Assembly (NCBI GenBank): GCA_028875185.1
Contig: JAPPFH010000120.1
Span: 1 to 64,000 of the forward strand
Direction: 5' to 3'
DNA length: 64,000 bases
Origin: Chloroflexota bacterium
Lineage (GTDB): Bacteria; Chloroflexota; Anaerolineae; Aggregatilineales; Phototrophicaceae
Position numbers and translations under genes: made by a program. Positions within the stretch are counted from its first letter, which is position 1. Each line of letters begins with the position of its first letter. Under the pieces are notes generated by a model. It was not told the origin of the DNA. It worked only from the letters and a program-made list of their open reading frames with translations, and did no database searches. Shown here piece after piece: positions 16,779-24,513 of the stretch.

Positions 16779-17330
16779 TTGCCGGTATCTAGAGAACGCA
16801 AACAAGAGCTTGTCGCCAGTTATGTCGAAACGCTTAACGAATGCGATGGCTTTATCATCGTGAAGACGCAAGGCTTAAGCGTCTCCCAGATTCAGGGACT
16901 GCGCAATACCATCCGCGAGCAGAACGGTCAGTACATCGTGGCAAAGAATACCTTGATGCGGAAAGCGCTGGAGACCGCCAACTGGATCGTGCCCGATGAT
17001 CTGCTGGTCGGGCCCGTTGCGATCATCTTCGGGCGCGACAATATGCCCGGTGTTTCCAAAGCCTTGCTGAAGCATATCGACGAAGAGGAATTCGCCGAAA
17101 AAATGCAGGTTACCGGCGGCGTTATGGATGGCGACCTGCTGGATGCCCAACAGGTCGACGCCTTGTCCAAGCTGCCGACCTTGGACGAATTGCGGGCGCA
17201 ATTGGCTGGCCTGGTCATTACGCCGGCGCAAGGCGTCGTCAACGTCTTGCATCAGGCGACCGGCGGAGTCGTCAATGTGCTGCAAGCCTATCTGGACAAG
17301 CAGGAAGAAAGCGCCGCCGCCAGCGCATAA
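16779..17330 (+). CDS. rplJ: 50S ribosomal protein L10
   Basis: Forms the base of the ribosomal stalk, holding L7/L12 dimers. The 183 residues begin at TTG 16779, which has AAGGAAAGGAG 7 bases upstream; upstream in-frame ATGs would add the leader sequence. Family signs are RERKQELVASYVETLNECDG, VKTQGLSVSQIQGLRN, VAKNTLMRKAL, LVGPVAIIFGRDN and the C-terminal helix with GVVNVLQAYLDKQEE that binds L12 dimers. It is regulated by the L10 leader and attenuator upstream; rplL follows. Confidence 0.97.
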   Translation: MPVSRERKQELVASYVETLNECDGFIIVKTQGLSVSQIQGLRNTIREQNGQYIVAKNTLMRKALETANWIVPDDLLVGPVAIIFGRDNMPGVSKALLKHIDEEEFAEKMQVTGGVMDGDLLDAQQVDALSKLPTLDELRAQLAGLVITPAQGVVNVLHQATGGVVNVLQAYLDKQEESAAASA

Positions 17331-17394
17331 AGAAGGGCGGCGATGGCAGGCATAATCAAACCACAGGGACATTAGCTCAAGGAAGGGGCAAACA

Positions 17395-17784
17395 ATGGCA
17401 GACCTGGACAAGTTGGTTGAAGAACTCAGCGCTTTGACCATTCTGGAAGCGGCTGATCTAAAGAAAAAGCTGGAAGACGCCTGGGGCGTCGAGGCGGCTG
17501 CTGGCGGCGGCATGATGATGATGGCGCCGGGCGCCGCGGGCGCGCTCGCTGAAGCCGAGCCGGCCGAGGAGAAGACCGAGTTCGACCTGGTGCTCAAGGA
17601 AATTGGTCCCAAGAAGATCAACGTCATCAAGGCGATAAGGGGCATCACGCCACTCGGTTTGAAAGAAGCCAAGGAATTGGTCGAATCGGCGCCGGCCACC
17701 GTGCTGGAAGAAGTCAGCAAAGACCTGGCTGAAGACGGCAAATCCAAGCTGGAAGAAGCTGGCGCGGTCGTCGAATTGACGTAA
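17395..17784 (+). CDS. rplL: 50S ribosomal protein L7/L12
   Basis: Stalk protein that recruits translation GTPases. It has 129 residues: an N-terminal dimerisation helix ([20 protein letters not shown]), an Ala/Gly/Met-rich hinge with a run of four Met, and the conserved C-terminal domain [40 protein letters not shown] 17395 has AAGGAAGGGG upstream. It lies 64 bases after rplJ in the same operon. No clear terminator is seen after it. Confidence 0.98.
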   Translation: MADLDKLVEELSALTILEAADLKKKLEDAWGVEAAAGGGMMMMAPGAAGALAEAEPAEEKTEFDLVLKEIGPKKINVIKAIRGITPLGLKEAKELVESAPATVLEEVSKDLAEDGKSKLEEAGAVVELT

Positions 17785-17908
17785 ATCAATCAGCTGGAGC
17801 GCTCGTTCTGATCTTTAGGCGCGTCGAAGAGCGGCGGGGTACAAGCAGCGCCCAGCGCGGGGCGGGCTGCGTCGTCTAATCATCGCGCAGCCACGAAAAT
17901 TTAGCTGA

Positions 17909-17981
17909 TGTTGGGGCGTCTCGAGAGACGCCTCTTGCGTTTTATCAACAAACTGCGCGCGTTTCAGCAACATGCCAACAG
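17909..17981. repeat. Two-hairpin GGGGCG repeat, degenerate copy 2
   Basis: TTGGGGCGTCTC/GAGACGCC forms an intact first hairpin. The second half (GCGCGTTTCAGCAACATGCC) aligns with the second hairpin of the copy at 7706 but no longer pairs well. Confidence 0.6.
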
Positions 17982-18088
17982 GCGTTTTACGATTTCGAAG
18001 CGATTGCCAGACACAACTCCCGCAATTGCGCGACACTTGGTATTCATCTGCTATACTGGTAGAAAGCCAAGCGTCCGAGATTCCCATC

Positions 18089-18919
18089 GTGCCAAACATC
18101 ATCTATAGCAAGTTACTTGACCCGGTAAGCGATATTATCTCGCTCATGGAATCCATGATGCGCGGCGAATTTGGCGCCACATCGGGTGATCAACGCGAGT
18201 GCCTTAAACGCGTGCACGCGTACTGCTGGGGCTTGCACACCCTGGCTATGGATGTGATCACTTCGCTGGGCATTGAGCATGCGGCAACCAGACCGGCGGT
18301 ACTCGAGCGATTCAACGCGCTCAACGATCCGATCAAGCTGACGCTGGGCAACCTGGCCGCCGGCTTCGATGGCGACTTGACCGACGAGCAGCAATACGTC
18401 GTCGACTTCGCGCATAATACCGTTTTATCCAACGAACATATGGTGACCAACATCTGGCACTACTCGCTGCTGCAGCATGATATGCTCAAGTATGCGAGCG
18501 ACGAATTTGATGGCGGGGTGCTGATTCAGCGCATGAAGTCTGTGCTTAAGGATATGGATATGGACGGACCGCCGGCGCGTTTTCTCGTCATCGGCGACGA
18601 AACTTTTCTCACCTATGCCTTCGCTGAATTGGCGCGTAACGTCTTGCAACACAGCGGCGCCAACACCATCAGCATCAAAACGCAGGACTTTGGCTACCGG
18701 ATCGACTGCTCCATTCTCGATCGCGGCAAGGGCTTCCGGCAAATGGACAAGCACAGCGCCTTCCTCCCATTCTGGCAAGCCTCCGCGGACAACTCGGGCC
18801 TCGGTTTGGGATTGCACTTGGCGAAAGCCTTCATCGAAGGCTGCGGTGGCCAGATTGCCATCAAGAGCTTGCCTAACCGAGGCACCTTGGTCAAAGTGTC
18901 GCTCGACACCGTTCCCTGA
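18089..18919 (+). CDS. Histidine-kinase-like ATPase lacking the phosphoacceptor histidine
   Basis: 276 residues from GTG 18089, just downstream of a TATACT -10 element (about 18051). The C-terminal half is a good HATPase_c domain: ELARNVLQHSGA (N box), LDRGKGF (G1), SGLGLGLHLAKAFIEGCGG (G2). The N-terminal half contains two DHp-like helical hairpins in tandem, LLDPVSDIISLMESMMRGEF and NDPIKLTLGNLAAGFDGDL followed by TDEQQYVVDFA, each recalling HELRTPLxxIxGYxELL...L but without the His-x-x-Arg box. It may be a pseudokinase or anti-sigma-like regulator. No response regulator is adjacent. Confidence 0.7.
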   Translation: MPNIIYSKLLDPVSDIISLMESMMRGEFGATSGDQRECLKRVHAYCWGLHTLAMDVITSLGIEHAATRPAVLERFNALNDPIKLTLGNLAAGFDGDLTDEQQYVVDFAHNTVLSNEHMVTNIWHYSLLQHDMLKYASDEFDGGVLIQRMKSVLKDMDMDGPPARFLVIGDETFLTYAFAELARNVLQHSGANTISIKTQDFGYRIDCSILDRGKGFRQMDKHSAFLPFWQASADNSGLGLGLHLAKAFIEGCGGQIAIKSLPNRGTLVKVSLDTVP

Positions 18920-19048
18920 CCGCCCCCACCAGCGCAAGCGCGACAGTCCTCAACGCGGGTTGATTGCGCGACATCGGCAGCGCCATACGTTTTTGCGTGG
19001 GCGAATCCGCGTTATAATCGCGCGGACTATTTCATCAGGAGCGCAAGC

Positions 19049-20023
19049 ATGAGCAATGACAAAGTATTCGCCACTCGCCAAATGCCGGGGTCGACGCTGG
19101 AGCGCTTGAGTCAATATTGCGACCTTGAGGTTTGGGATGATTTTATGCCGCCAGACTATGAGATCATCACTGAAAAAATGAGTGATCTCGCCGGCTTGCT
19201 CTGCCTGCTGACAGACCGCATCGATCCGCAGCTTATGGATGCGGGCTCAAATCTCAAGGTCATCAGCAATATGGCCGTCGGATTCGACAATATCGATATC
19301 GAGGCGGCCACCCTGCGCGGCATACCGGTCGGCAATACGCCCGGCGTTTTGACGGAAACCACTGCCGACTTCGCCTTTGCCCTGCTGATGGCGGCGGCGC
19401 GCCGCATCCCGGAAGGCCGGCAATACGTCCAGGACGGCAAATGGCGCACCTGGCATCCGACCGTGCTCGCGGGTCAAGATATATTTGGCGCCACGCTGGG
19501 CATCATCGGCAGCGGGCGAATCGGCGCCGCCGTCGCCCGGCGCGCCAAAGGCTTCAAGATGCGCCTCCTGGTCAACAGCCTGGAGACCGAAGCGGAAATC
19601 CGTCAGCTTGGCGGCGAAAAAGTTGGTCTGGACGATCTGCTGGCGCAGAGCGATTACGTCAGCATGCACGTTCCCTTAACTGACGAGACGCATCATATGA
19701 TCAGCGATCGTGAATTGGGGCTGATGAAATCAACAGCGATCTTGATCAACACCGCGCGCGGCAGCGTGCTCGATCCAATGGCGCTCTACCATGCCCTGCG
19801 AGATGGCCAGATCCTTGCAGCCGCGCTCGATGTCACCGACCCCGAACCCATTCCGCTTGACGACCCGCTGCTGACCTTGGACAATTGCCTGATCGTGCCT
19901 CATATCGCCAGCGCCAGCGTCGCCACGCGCGCAAAGATGGCGGAGATGGCGGTCGACAACGTCATCGCCGGGCTCCGTGGCGAGCGCCTGCCAACCTGCG
20001 TCAATCCTGAAGTATACGATTGA
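19049..20023 (+). CDS. D-2-hydroxyacid dehydrogenase, glyoxylate/hydroxypyruvate reductase-like
   Basis: NAD(P)H-dependent reductase of 2-oxoacids such as glyoxylate or hydroxypyruvate. 324 residues with the nucleotide-binding [19 protein letters not shown], the signature [18 protein letters not shown], and the catalytic set Arg (NTARGSVLD), Glu (DPEPIPL) and His (VPHIASAS). GAGCGC precedes ATG 19049; a TATAAT is at 19013-19018. Cofactor preference is unclear because the usual Arg or Asp after the glycine motif is not obvious ([10 protein letters not shown]). Its product would feed the serine/glycine pathway encoded later in the window, but it is not in that operon. Confidence 0.92.
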   Translation: MSNDKVFATRQMPGSTLERLSQYCDLEVWDDFMPPDYEIITEKMSDLAGLLCLLTDRIDPQLMDAGSNLKVISNMAVGFDNIDIEAATLRGIPVGNTPGVLTETTADFAFALLMAAARRIPEGRQYVQDGKWRTWHPTVLAGQDIFGATLGIIGSGRIGAAVARRAKGFKMRLLVNSLETEAEIRQLGGEKVGLDDLLAQSDYVSMHVPLTDETHHMISDRELGLMKSTAILINTARGSVLDPMALYHALRDGQILAAALDVTDPEPIPLDDPLLTLDNCLIVPHIASASVATRAKMAEMAVDNVIAGLRGERLPTCVNPEVYD

Positions 20024-20073
20024 ATCAGGCGGGCGCTGCCGCCCAAACTGGCGGGAGTGGCGAAAATCGCGGT

Positions 20074-20180
20074 TACACACTGATAAGACGGTGTAGGGGC
20101 GACCTACTAGGTCGCCCGAATTTCTTTGTGTAACACGGGCGGCATGATATGCCGCCCCTACATTGTTGTCAAACTGTGTA
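20074..20180. repeat. Two-hairpin GGGGCG repeat with extended inverted ends, copy 3
   Basis: Best-formed copy. The inner part is GGGGCGACC/GGTCGCCC and GGGCGGCAT/ATGCCGCCC. The outer inverted repeat reaches TACACA...TGTAGGGGCG at the left (20074) and its complement ending TGTGTA at 20180, about 27 bp at each end with mismatches. No clear target duplication flanks it. Confidence 0.7.
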
Positions 20181-20216
20181 GCTCATATCCGCAAAATTCA
20201 CCACACCCAAATGGCG

Positions 20217-20387
20217 GTAGTGTATCGAATTCGGTTGAAATTCAAATGAGCCAAATTCAACTTCACCACAAAGACGCAAAGGACACAATGAAAATGGCAT
20301 ATTTCGCAGACAATTCTCGGCGCTCTCGCTTTTCTCGGTGTCCTCGGTGGTAAAGCTTTTTGTGTTTCAACCGAAAAGGATACACTT
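20217..20387. mobile_element. Short non-autonomous transposable element (MITE) with 11-bp target duplication
   Basis: A 171-bp palindromic element with imperfect inverted ends of about 30 bp: AGTGTATC, TTCGGTTGAAA and CAAA at the left are mirrored as TTTG, TTTCAACCGAA and GATACACT at the right. The centre holds a second inverted pair, CACCACAAAGACGC/GGTGTCCTCGGTGG. The 11-mer CCCAAATGGCG flanks both sides (20206-20216 and 20388-20398), as expected for a target-site duplication. No transposase frame is present. It lies between the dehydrogenase gene and greA. Confidence 0.75.
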
Positions 20388-20591
20388 CCCAAATGGCGCG
20401 CAATTTGCCAATCTTACAATAATCGTATAGAATGCGGAGACATTTGGTAACAGAGTGGTGGCGGCGCGTCCTGTCCGGTGGGCAGGGCGTTTCATCTACT
20501 TGCAACATAAGCCTGCGATTTGTCAGCATAGCAAGACTTAAAGCACTGGTCACCGTATAGATGGGTGATTGCAATACGAAAGGACGATGAC

Positions 20592-21080
20592 ATGGCGGAA
20601 CGACGCATTCAATTGACGCGGCAAGGCTTCCAAAAGCTGCAGCGCGAGCTCAACGTGCTAACCAGCGAAGAAAACTCAAAAGTCGCCGAAATGCTCGCCG
20701 AGGCGCGTGAAGACGATCAAGGCGAAGAGGCGGTTTTCTTCGATGCGATGGTATCCAAGGAACGGCTGGATGAACGCGTTTCCCATTTGCAGAATGTATT
20801 GGCGCGCGCCGAAATTATCGATGCCGATGAAGACCCGAACACCATCACCCCTGGCAATCGCGTGACCGTATTTGACACGGCGGAAAAGGAAGAATTCACG
20901 TTGGACCTGCTGGATCACGAAGAGATCACCCACGGCCGGCGCGGCGTCTCGCTTGATTCGCCGGTGGGCAAAGCGCTCTTGGGCCAGAAAGTCGGCGCGC
21001 GCGTAAAAGTAGAAGTGCCCGACGGGCTGGTCACCTACAAGGTGCGAAAGATTGAAATGATCCCGGATGGCGTGAACTGA
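20592..21080 (+). CDS. greA: Transcription elongation factor GreA
   Basis: Binds the RNA polymerase secondary channel and stimulates cleavage of backtracked RNA. The 162 residues comprise an N-terminal coiled coil (LTRQGFQKLQRELNVLTSEE), an acidic tip and the C-terminal FKBP-like domain (GNRVTVFDTAEKEEFTLDLL, SPVGKALLGQKVGARVKVEV). The tip reads AREDDQGEEAVFF in place of the usual GDLxENAEY; the second Asp and first Glu occupy the catalytic positions. ATG 20592 has AAAGGA upstream; an in-frame upstream ATG is less likely. An intrinsic terminator follows. Confidence 0.93.
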   Translation: MAERRIQLTRQGFQKLQRELNVLTSEENSKVAEMLAEAREDDQGEEAVFFDAMVSKERLDERVSHLQNVLARAEIIDADEDPNTITPGNRVTVFDTAEKEEFTLDLLDHEEITHGRRGVSLDSPVGKALLGQKVGARVKVEVPDGLVTYKVRKIEMIPDGVN

Positions 21081-21104
21081 CGACCGGCAAAAATGTAGAG
21101 AAAA

Positions 21105-21142
21105 AGAGGAATACTGCCGCTCAGTATCCCTCTTCTATTTTC
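21105..21142 (+). terminator. Intrinsic terminator of greA
   Basis: The stem GAGGAATACTG pairs with CAGTATCCCTC around CCGCT, with one mismatch, and is followed by TTCTATTTT. It starts 25 bases after the greA stop. Confidence 0.8.
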
Positions 21143-21188
21143 GTCCGCCGATTTGAACCACATACCGCGGTGGCGGCAGCCACTGGCG

Positions 21189-21749
21189 CTAGACCTTTTG
21201 TGGCAGTTCATCCAGATAATCGAGCACCGAGCGCAGCAAATACGGCGTAAGCGCGAGCGTCGCCGCCGCTAATTCCGGTTCGCTCCGCGCCCGATGCTCC
21301 GCATCTTCCAGCAGTTGGATCAAGGCATCGGTAACCAGCATCATCCAGCCAACGGTCTCGACCATGACATTGCTCAACAGCTCCGGATCTCGCCGCGCGT
21401 TCAGCACGAGCCAGGATGCCGCTTCCATCATTGGCATCATCGCCATCATTGACGCGGACAAACACAGCATCATCACCTGCTGGGTTTCGGGCGGCAAATC
21501 CGCCAGCGCCGTCTCCGTTTGGACTTGTTGCGCCAGGCGCGCCATTATGGTGGCCGCCAGACGCGCCGGCGCGCGGCGCTGCGGCGCCCGCTTGAGCAAG
21601 CTGTCCACCCGCCGCAAGCGATCATACTCCAGCGCCGCGGATTGATCGCTTCCCAGAACATCAACCAGTTTGCGCGCCATCTCCTCGCTGAGCTGCCCAT
21701 CAATCGCGTCTTGCATCATCTGCTGCTGCGGGTCTCGATTCTGAGACAT
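21189..21749 (-). CDS. Probable anti-sigma partner protein
   Basis: 186-residue protein beginning one base after the ECF sigma gene stop. ATG 21749 has GGAAG 6 bases upstream. The N-terminus (DPQQQMMQDAIDGQLSEEMA) resembles the N-terminal sigma-binding region of anti-sigma factors but lacks a His-x3-Cys-x2-Cys zinc motif. A Met-rich hydrophobic segment (VMMLCLSASMMAMMPMM) may enter the membrane. The assignment rests mainly on gene order; no family is recognised. Confidence 0.55.
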   Translation of the reverse strand: MSQNRDPQQQMMQDAIDGQLSEEMARKLVDVLGSDQSAALEYDRLRRVDSLLKRAPQRRAPARLAATIMARLAQQVQTETALADLPPETQQVMMLCLSASMMAMMPMMEAASWLVLNARRDPELLSNVMVETVGWMMLVTDALIQLLEDAEHRARSEPELAAATLALTPYLLRSVLDYLDELPQKV

Positions 21750-21750
21750 C

Positions 21751-22368
21751 TCAACTTCCTTTCGGTAGGGGATCCGCCAACCGGTCGTCGCTCTCAAGGT
21801 CAATTTGCTTGGCTGTTTCAATCAGCTCCGCCAGTTTCTTGCGCGCGCGATGCAACCGGCTCTTTATCGCGCTTTCAGTCGTATCCATGAGCTCGGCGAT
21901 CTCCGCATACGAATACTGAAACCAATACCGATAGATCACCGCAAGCCGATAGTGCTCATCAAGCTGCAGCAAGAGGCTCTGTATGAAACCGCTTAGCTCG
22001 CCAGCGACAGCCGCTTGCTCGGGCGTGGGATCACCGCTGCGCAAGGCAAGCGCGGCCGCCGTCGGTTCGTCATCAAGCGACACGTACTGCATGCGGCGCT
22101 TCCGCAGCCGGTCGATACAATGATTCGAAGCGATGGACAAGAGCCAAGTCTTGAAGGGACGGGTTGTGTCGTATCGATGCAAGTTCTTGTAGACGCGCAG
22201 GAAAGTCTCCTGTGTCGCATCTTCCGCCTCGCCGCCTTCGCCCAGCATGCGGTAGCACAAGTTGTAGACAGGATCCTGGAACAGGTAGAGCAGCTCGGCA
22301 AAGGCATCCGAGTCGCCCGATTTAGCCAAGGTCACCCATTCGAGAATGACCGGGTCAATTTCCGGCAC
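21751..22368 (-). CDS. RNA polymerase ECF-type sigma factor
   Basis: Directs RNA polymerase to a specific promoter set. The 205 residues contain region 2 (FAELLYLFQDPVYNLCYRML, EDATQETFLRVYKNLHRYD, FKTWLLSIASNHCIDRLRKR) and region 4 (RLAVIYRYWFQYSYAEIAEL, TTESAIKSRLHRARKKL). A 30-residue acidic tail follows region 4. The start is GTG 22368 with AGAGGA upstream. Its gene is directly followed by the probable anti-sigma gene, so activity is likely controlled by that protein. Targets are unknown. Confidence 0.94.
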   Translation of the reverse strand: MPEIDPVILEWVTLAKSGDSDAFAELLYLFQDPVYNLCYRMLGEGGEAEDATQETFLRVYKNLHRYDTTRPFKTWLLSIASNHCIDRLRKRRMQYVSLDDEPTAAALALRSGDPTPEQAAVAGELSGFIQSLLLQLDEHYRLAVIYRYWFQYSYAEIAELMDTTESAIKSRLHRARKKLAELIETAKQIDLESDDRLADPLPKGS

Positions 22369-22616
22369 GCGCTATCCTCTTTCCAACCACGTAATCTATA
22401 AGCCCCGCCGCAACAACGCAGTACAGTCCATTAATTGTACGGTTGAGCCGGCGGCTCGCCCACTTCTGCCCAGTCCTGAATACAGCATTATCGTTAGGAA
22501 CTTGACGCAGGCGCAATGTTTCTCTGCCAGCTAACGAACGCGCTCCTTCCATGAATTTGATTATGCCGCAGCGCAGCGAGCGGTTTAAGCAGGAAAACTA
22601 TTAGATCGGCGCCGGC

Positions 22617-22994
22617 TTACGCATTGATGAGCAGCGCGGCTGTTGCGATATTGGTGGCCAAGGGCACATTATGCACATTGCAAATGCGCAGCAGCCCCTG
22701 TATATCCGGATCATGCGGATGTTTTCCCAAGGGATCGAGGAAGAAAAAGACGGCGTTCACGCGTCCTTCCGCCACCAGCGCCGCAATCTGCGCATCGCCG
22801 CCGAAAGGTCCCGAAAGCAGGCAGCGCGCGGCGAGCCCCGTCTTTTCTTTAATGAGCTTTCCTGTCGTATGGGTAGCGACCAAATCGAAGCCACGCAGCC
22901 GTTCTTTATGATCCATCACAAACGCGACCATGTCCGCCTTTTTCCCATCGTGGGAAATAAGCGCGAGCGTCTTTCTGCTTGCTTGTTTTGGCAT
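22617..22994 (-). CDS. mgsA: Methylglyoxal synthase
   Basis: Converts dihydroxyacetone phosphate to methylglyoxal and phosphate, a glycolytic bypass used when phosphate is short. The 125 residues show LALISHDGKKADMVAFVMDH, ATHTTGKLI, SGPFGGDAQIAALVAEG (catalytic Asp) and FFFLDPLGKHPHDPDIQGLL (second conserved Asp). The length is slightly shorter than typical enzymes. ATG 22994 is the start. It is followed at close range by a glycosyltransferase gene on the same strand, but a functional tie is not evident. Confidence 0.95.
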   Translation of the reverse strand: MPKQASRKTLALISHDGKKADMVAFVMDHKERLRGFDLVATHTTGKLIKEKTGLAARCLLSGPFGGDAQIAALVAEGRVNAVFFFLDPLGKHPHDPDIQGLLRICNVHNVPLATNIATAALLINA

Positions 22995-23034
22995 CGTGGT
23001 CCGGTCTTCTCAGCGAGCGAGTTATGGCGCCCGG

Positions 23035-24363
23035 CTAGGCGAAATTCCTGGGACGGCGCACCAACTGAGCCGGTATAGACAAAGGCATGTGATAGCGCGT
23101 GAAACCGAAAAGGCGCGCAAAACGCTGGTTCATCGTATAGGCTTCTTCGTAATAGCCTTCCAACTGCGCCATCAATGCCGTCCAGGGGCGCTGCTCCGCC
23201 ATTGCGCGCGCGTTGCGGCTCATCCCTGATCGGAGATCAGGCTGGTCGCGCAGCTTTCGGATTTCGGCGGCGAAAGCGGAATTAGTCGGCTCCACGGCGA
23301 ATCCGCTCACGCCTTGCTCAATGACTTCTGGAGCGCCGCCCGCTCTTACCACCACTGATGGCAAACCGGATGCCATCGCTTCTTGAATCACTTGGCCAAA
23401 TGTCTCGTATTCGCCCGGAAAGGCGAAAACATCGGCGCTGGCATAAGCTTGCGCCAGTTCATCGCCGAACAAATAACCTGTGAAATAGACGTCTGTATCG
23501 GCGAATGCCGTCTCAAGCTCCTCGCGTTGGGCGCCATCGCCAATGATGGTCAAAGCCACGCCGGGCGTTTGGGCAAGATCTCGCAAAAGGTCGACGCGCT
23601 TTTCTTGAGCCAGGCGCCCGACGAAGATGCAAAGCAGCGAATCCGCGGCGCGCCCATTCAACAGCCGCCGCCGCATCTCGGGCTGCGCCTGCCGCGGATT
23701 GAATCGCTCCGTATCCACACCGCGCCCCCAATGGCGAACCCGCCGATACCCCACTGCGCGCAACTCCCGAATGATGGTCTGCGTTGGCGCCAAGGTCAAA
23801 TGACAGCCGTTGTGAATATAGCGCAGCCAGCGATTGACCGGACCCGATAGCAAAGGAAAGCCGTATTGTTCAGTGTATCCGGGCAGATCGGTCTGATAAT
23901 TTGCGATAACCGGCCGATTCAAATGTCGGCCTACCGCCATGCCATTCACCGACATCGCCGCCGGGCTGAAGAGGTGAATCAGATCCGGATTAAAGTCTTC
24001 GATGCGCCGCGCCACGACGGGATTCGGCAGCGCCATGCGCGTCTCCGGCGCTTGCGGCACGCTGATCGACGGCAAGGGTATAACCCGTGAGCTCCCGACT
24101 TGATCAACGGCGATATCGGGCGCGAACACCAGCACCTCGCGTCCCGTCTCCTGCAGATAGCGCACCGTCAAGAAGGCCGTTTTCACCACGCCATCGACTT
24201 TCGGCAGGAAGGATTCGGTCAAGACGGCGACCCGTTTCACCGGCGCGAAGGGAGACGCCGAGTGCGCGTCGTCGACCAAGCGCGGGCAGCCGAAGAAGGC
24301 GTCAAGCTCCCGGCTGTGCTGGGCATGTAAATTCTCTATCAGGCGCTGCGTTTGCATATCCAC
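23035..24363 (-). CDS. GT4-family glycosyltransferase
   Basis: Retaining glycosyltransferase of the GT-B fold, resembling lipid mannosyl/glucosyl or SqdX-type transferases. 442 residues: an N-terminal Rossmann domain with VLTESFLPKVDGVVKTA and NPDLIHLFSP, and a C-terminal one with IFVGRLAQEKRVDLL, IIGDGAQREELE and the donor-site motif FAFPGEYETFGQVIQEAMAS with GLPSVVVRAGGAPEVI. It starts at GTG 24363 or ATG 24357. The first 40 residues lie ahead of the usual family start. Acceptor is unknown; a membrane glycolipid is a reasonable guess. Confidence 0.88.
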   Translation of the reverse strand: MDMQTQRLIENLHAQHSRELDAFFGCPRLVDDAHSASPFAPVKRVAVLTESFLPKVDGVVKTAFLTVRYLQETGREVLVFAPDIAVDQVGSSRVIPLPSISVPQAPETRMALPNPVVARRIEDFNPDLIHLFSPAAMSVNGMAVGRHLNRPVIANYQTDLPGYTEQYGFPLLSGPVNRWLRYIHNGCHLTLAPTQTIIRELRAVGYRRVRHWGRGVDTERFNPRQAQPEMRRRLLNGRAADSLLCIFVGRLAQEKRVDLLRDLAQTPGVALTIIGDGAQREELETAFADTDVYFTGYLFGDELAQAYASADVFAFPGEYETFGQVIQEAMASGLPSVVVRAGGAPEVIEQGVSGFAVEPTNSAFAAEIRKLRDQPDLRSGMSRNARAMAEQRPWTALMAQLEGYYEEAYTMNQRFARLFGFTRYHMPLSIPAQLVRRPRNFA

Positions 24364-24513
24364 CTAAGGTCTTGATTGATTATCCTAGCTTCAGTTTAGC
24401 ACATCTGGCATATTCTAAACGGAGACCATAGTCACCAGTAATAACACCGATTATCGCGCTGGGATATGCCGGAAGAGCAAGGCGCGCTTGAGCGTTTCAA
24501 CCCGAGAACGCGC

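Noticed and set aside
16875-17789. Minus-strand 304-codon open frame over rplJ-rplL
   Set aside because: Both ribosomal protein genes are unmistakable on the plus strand.
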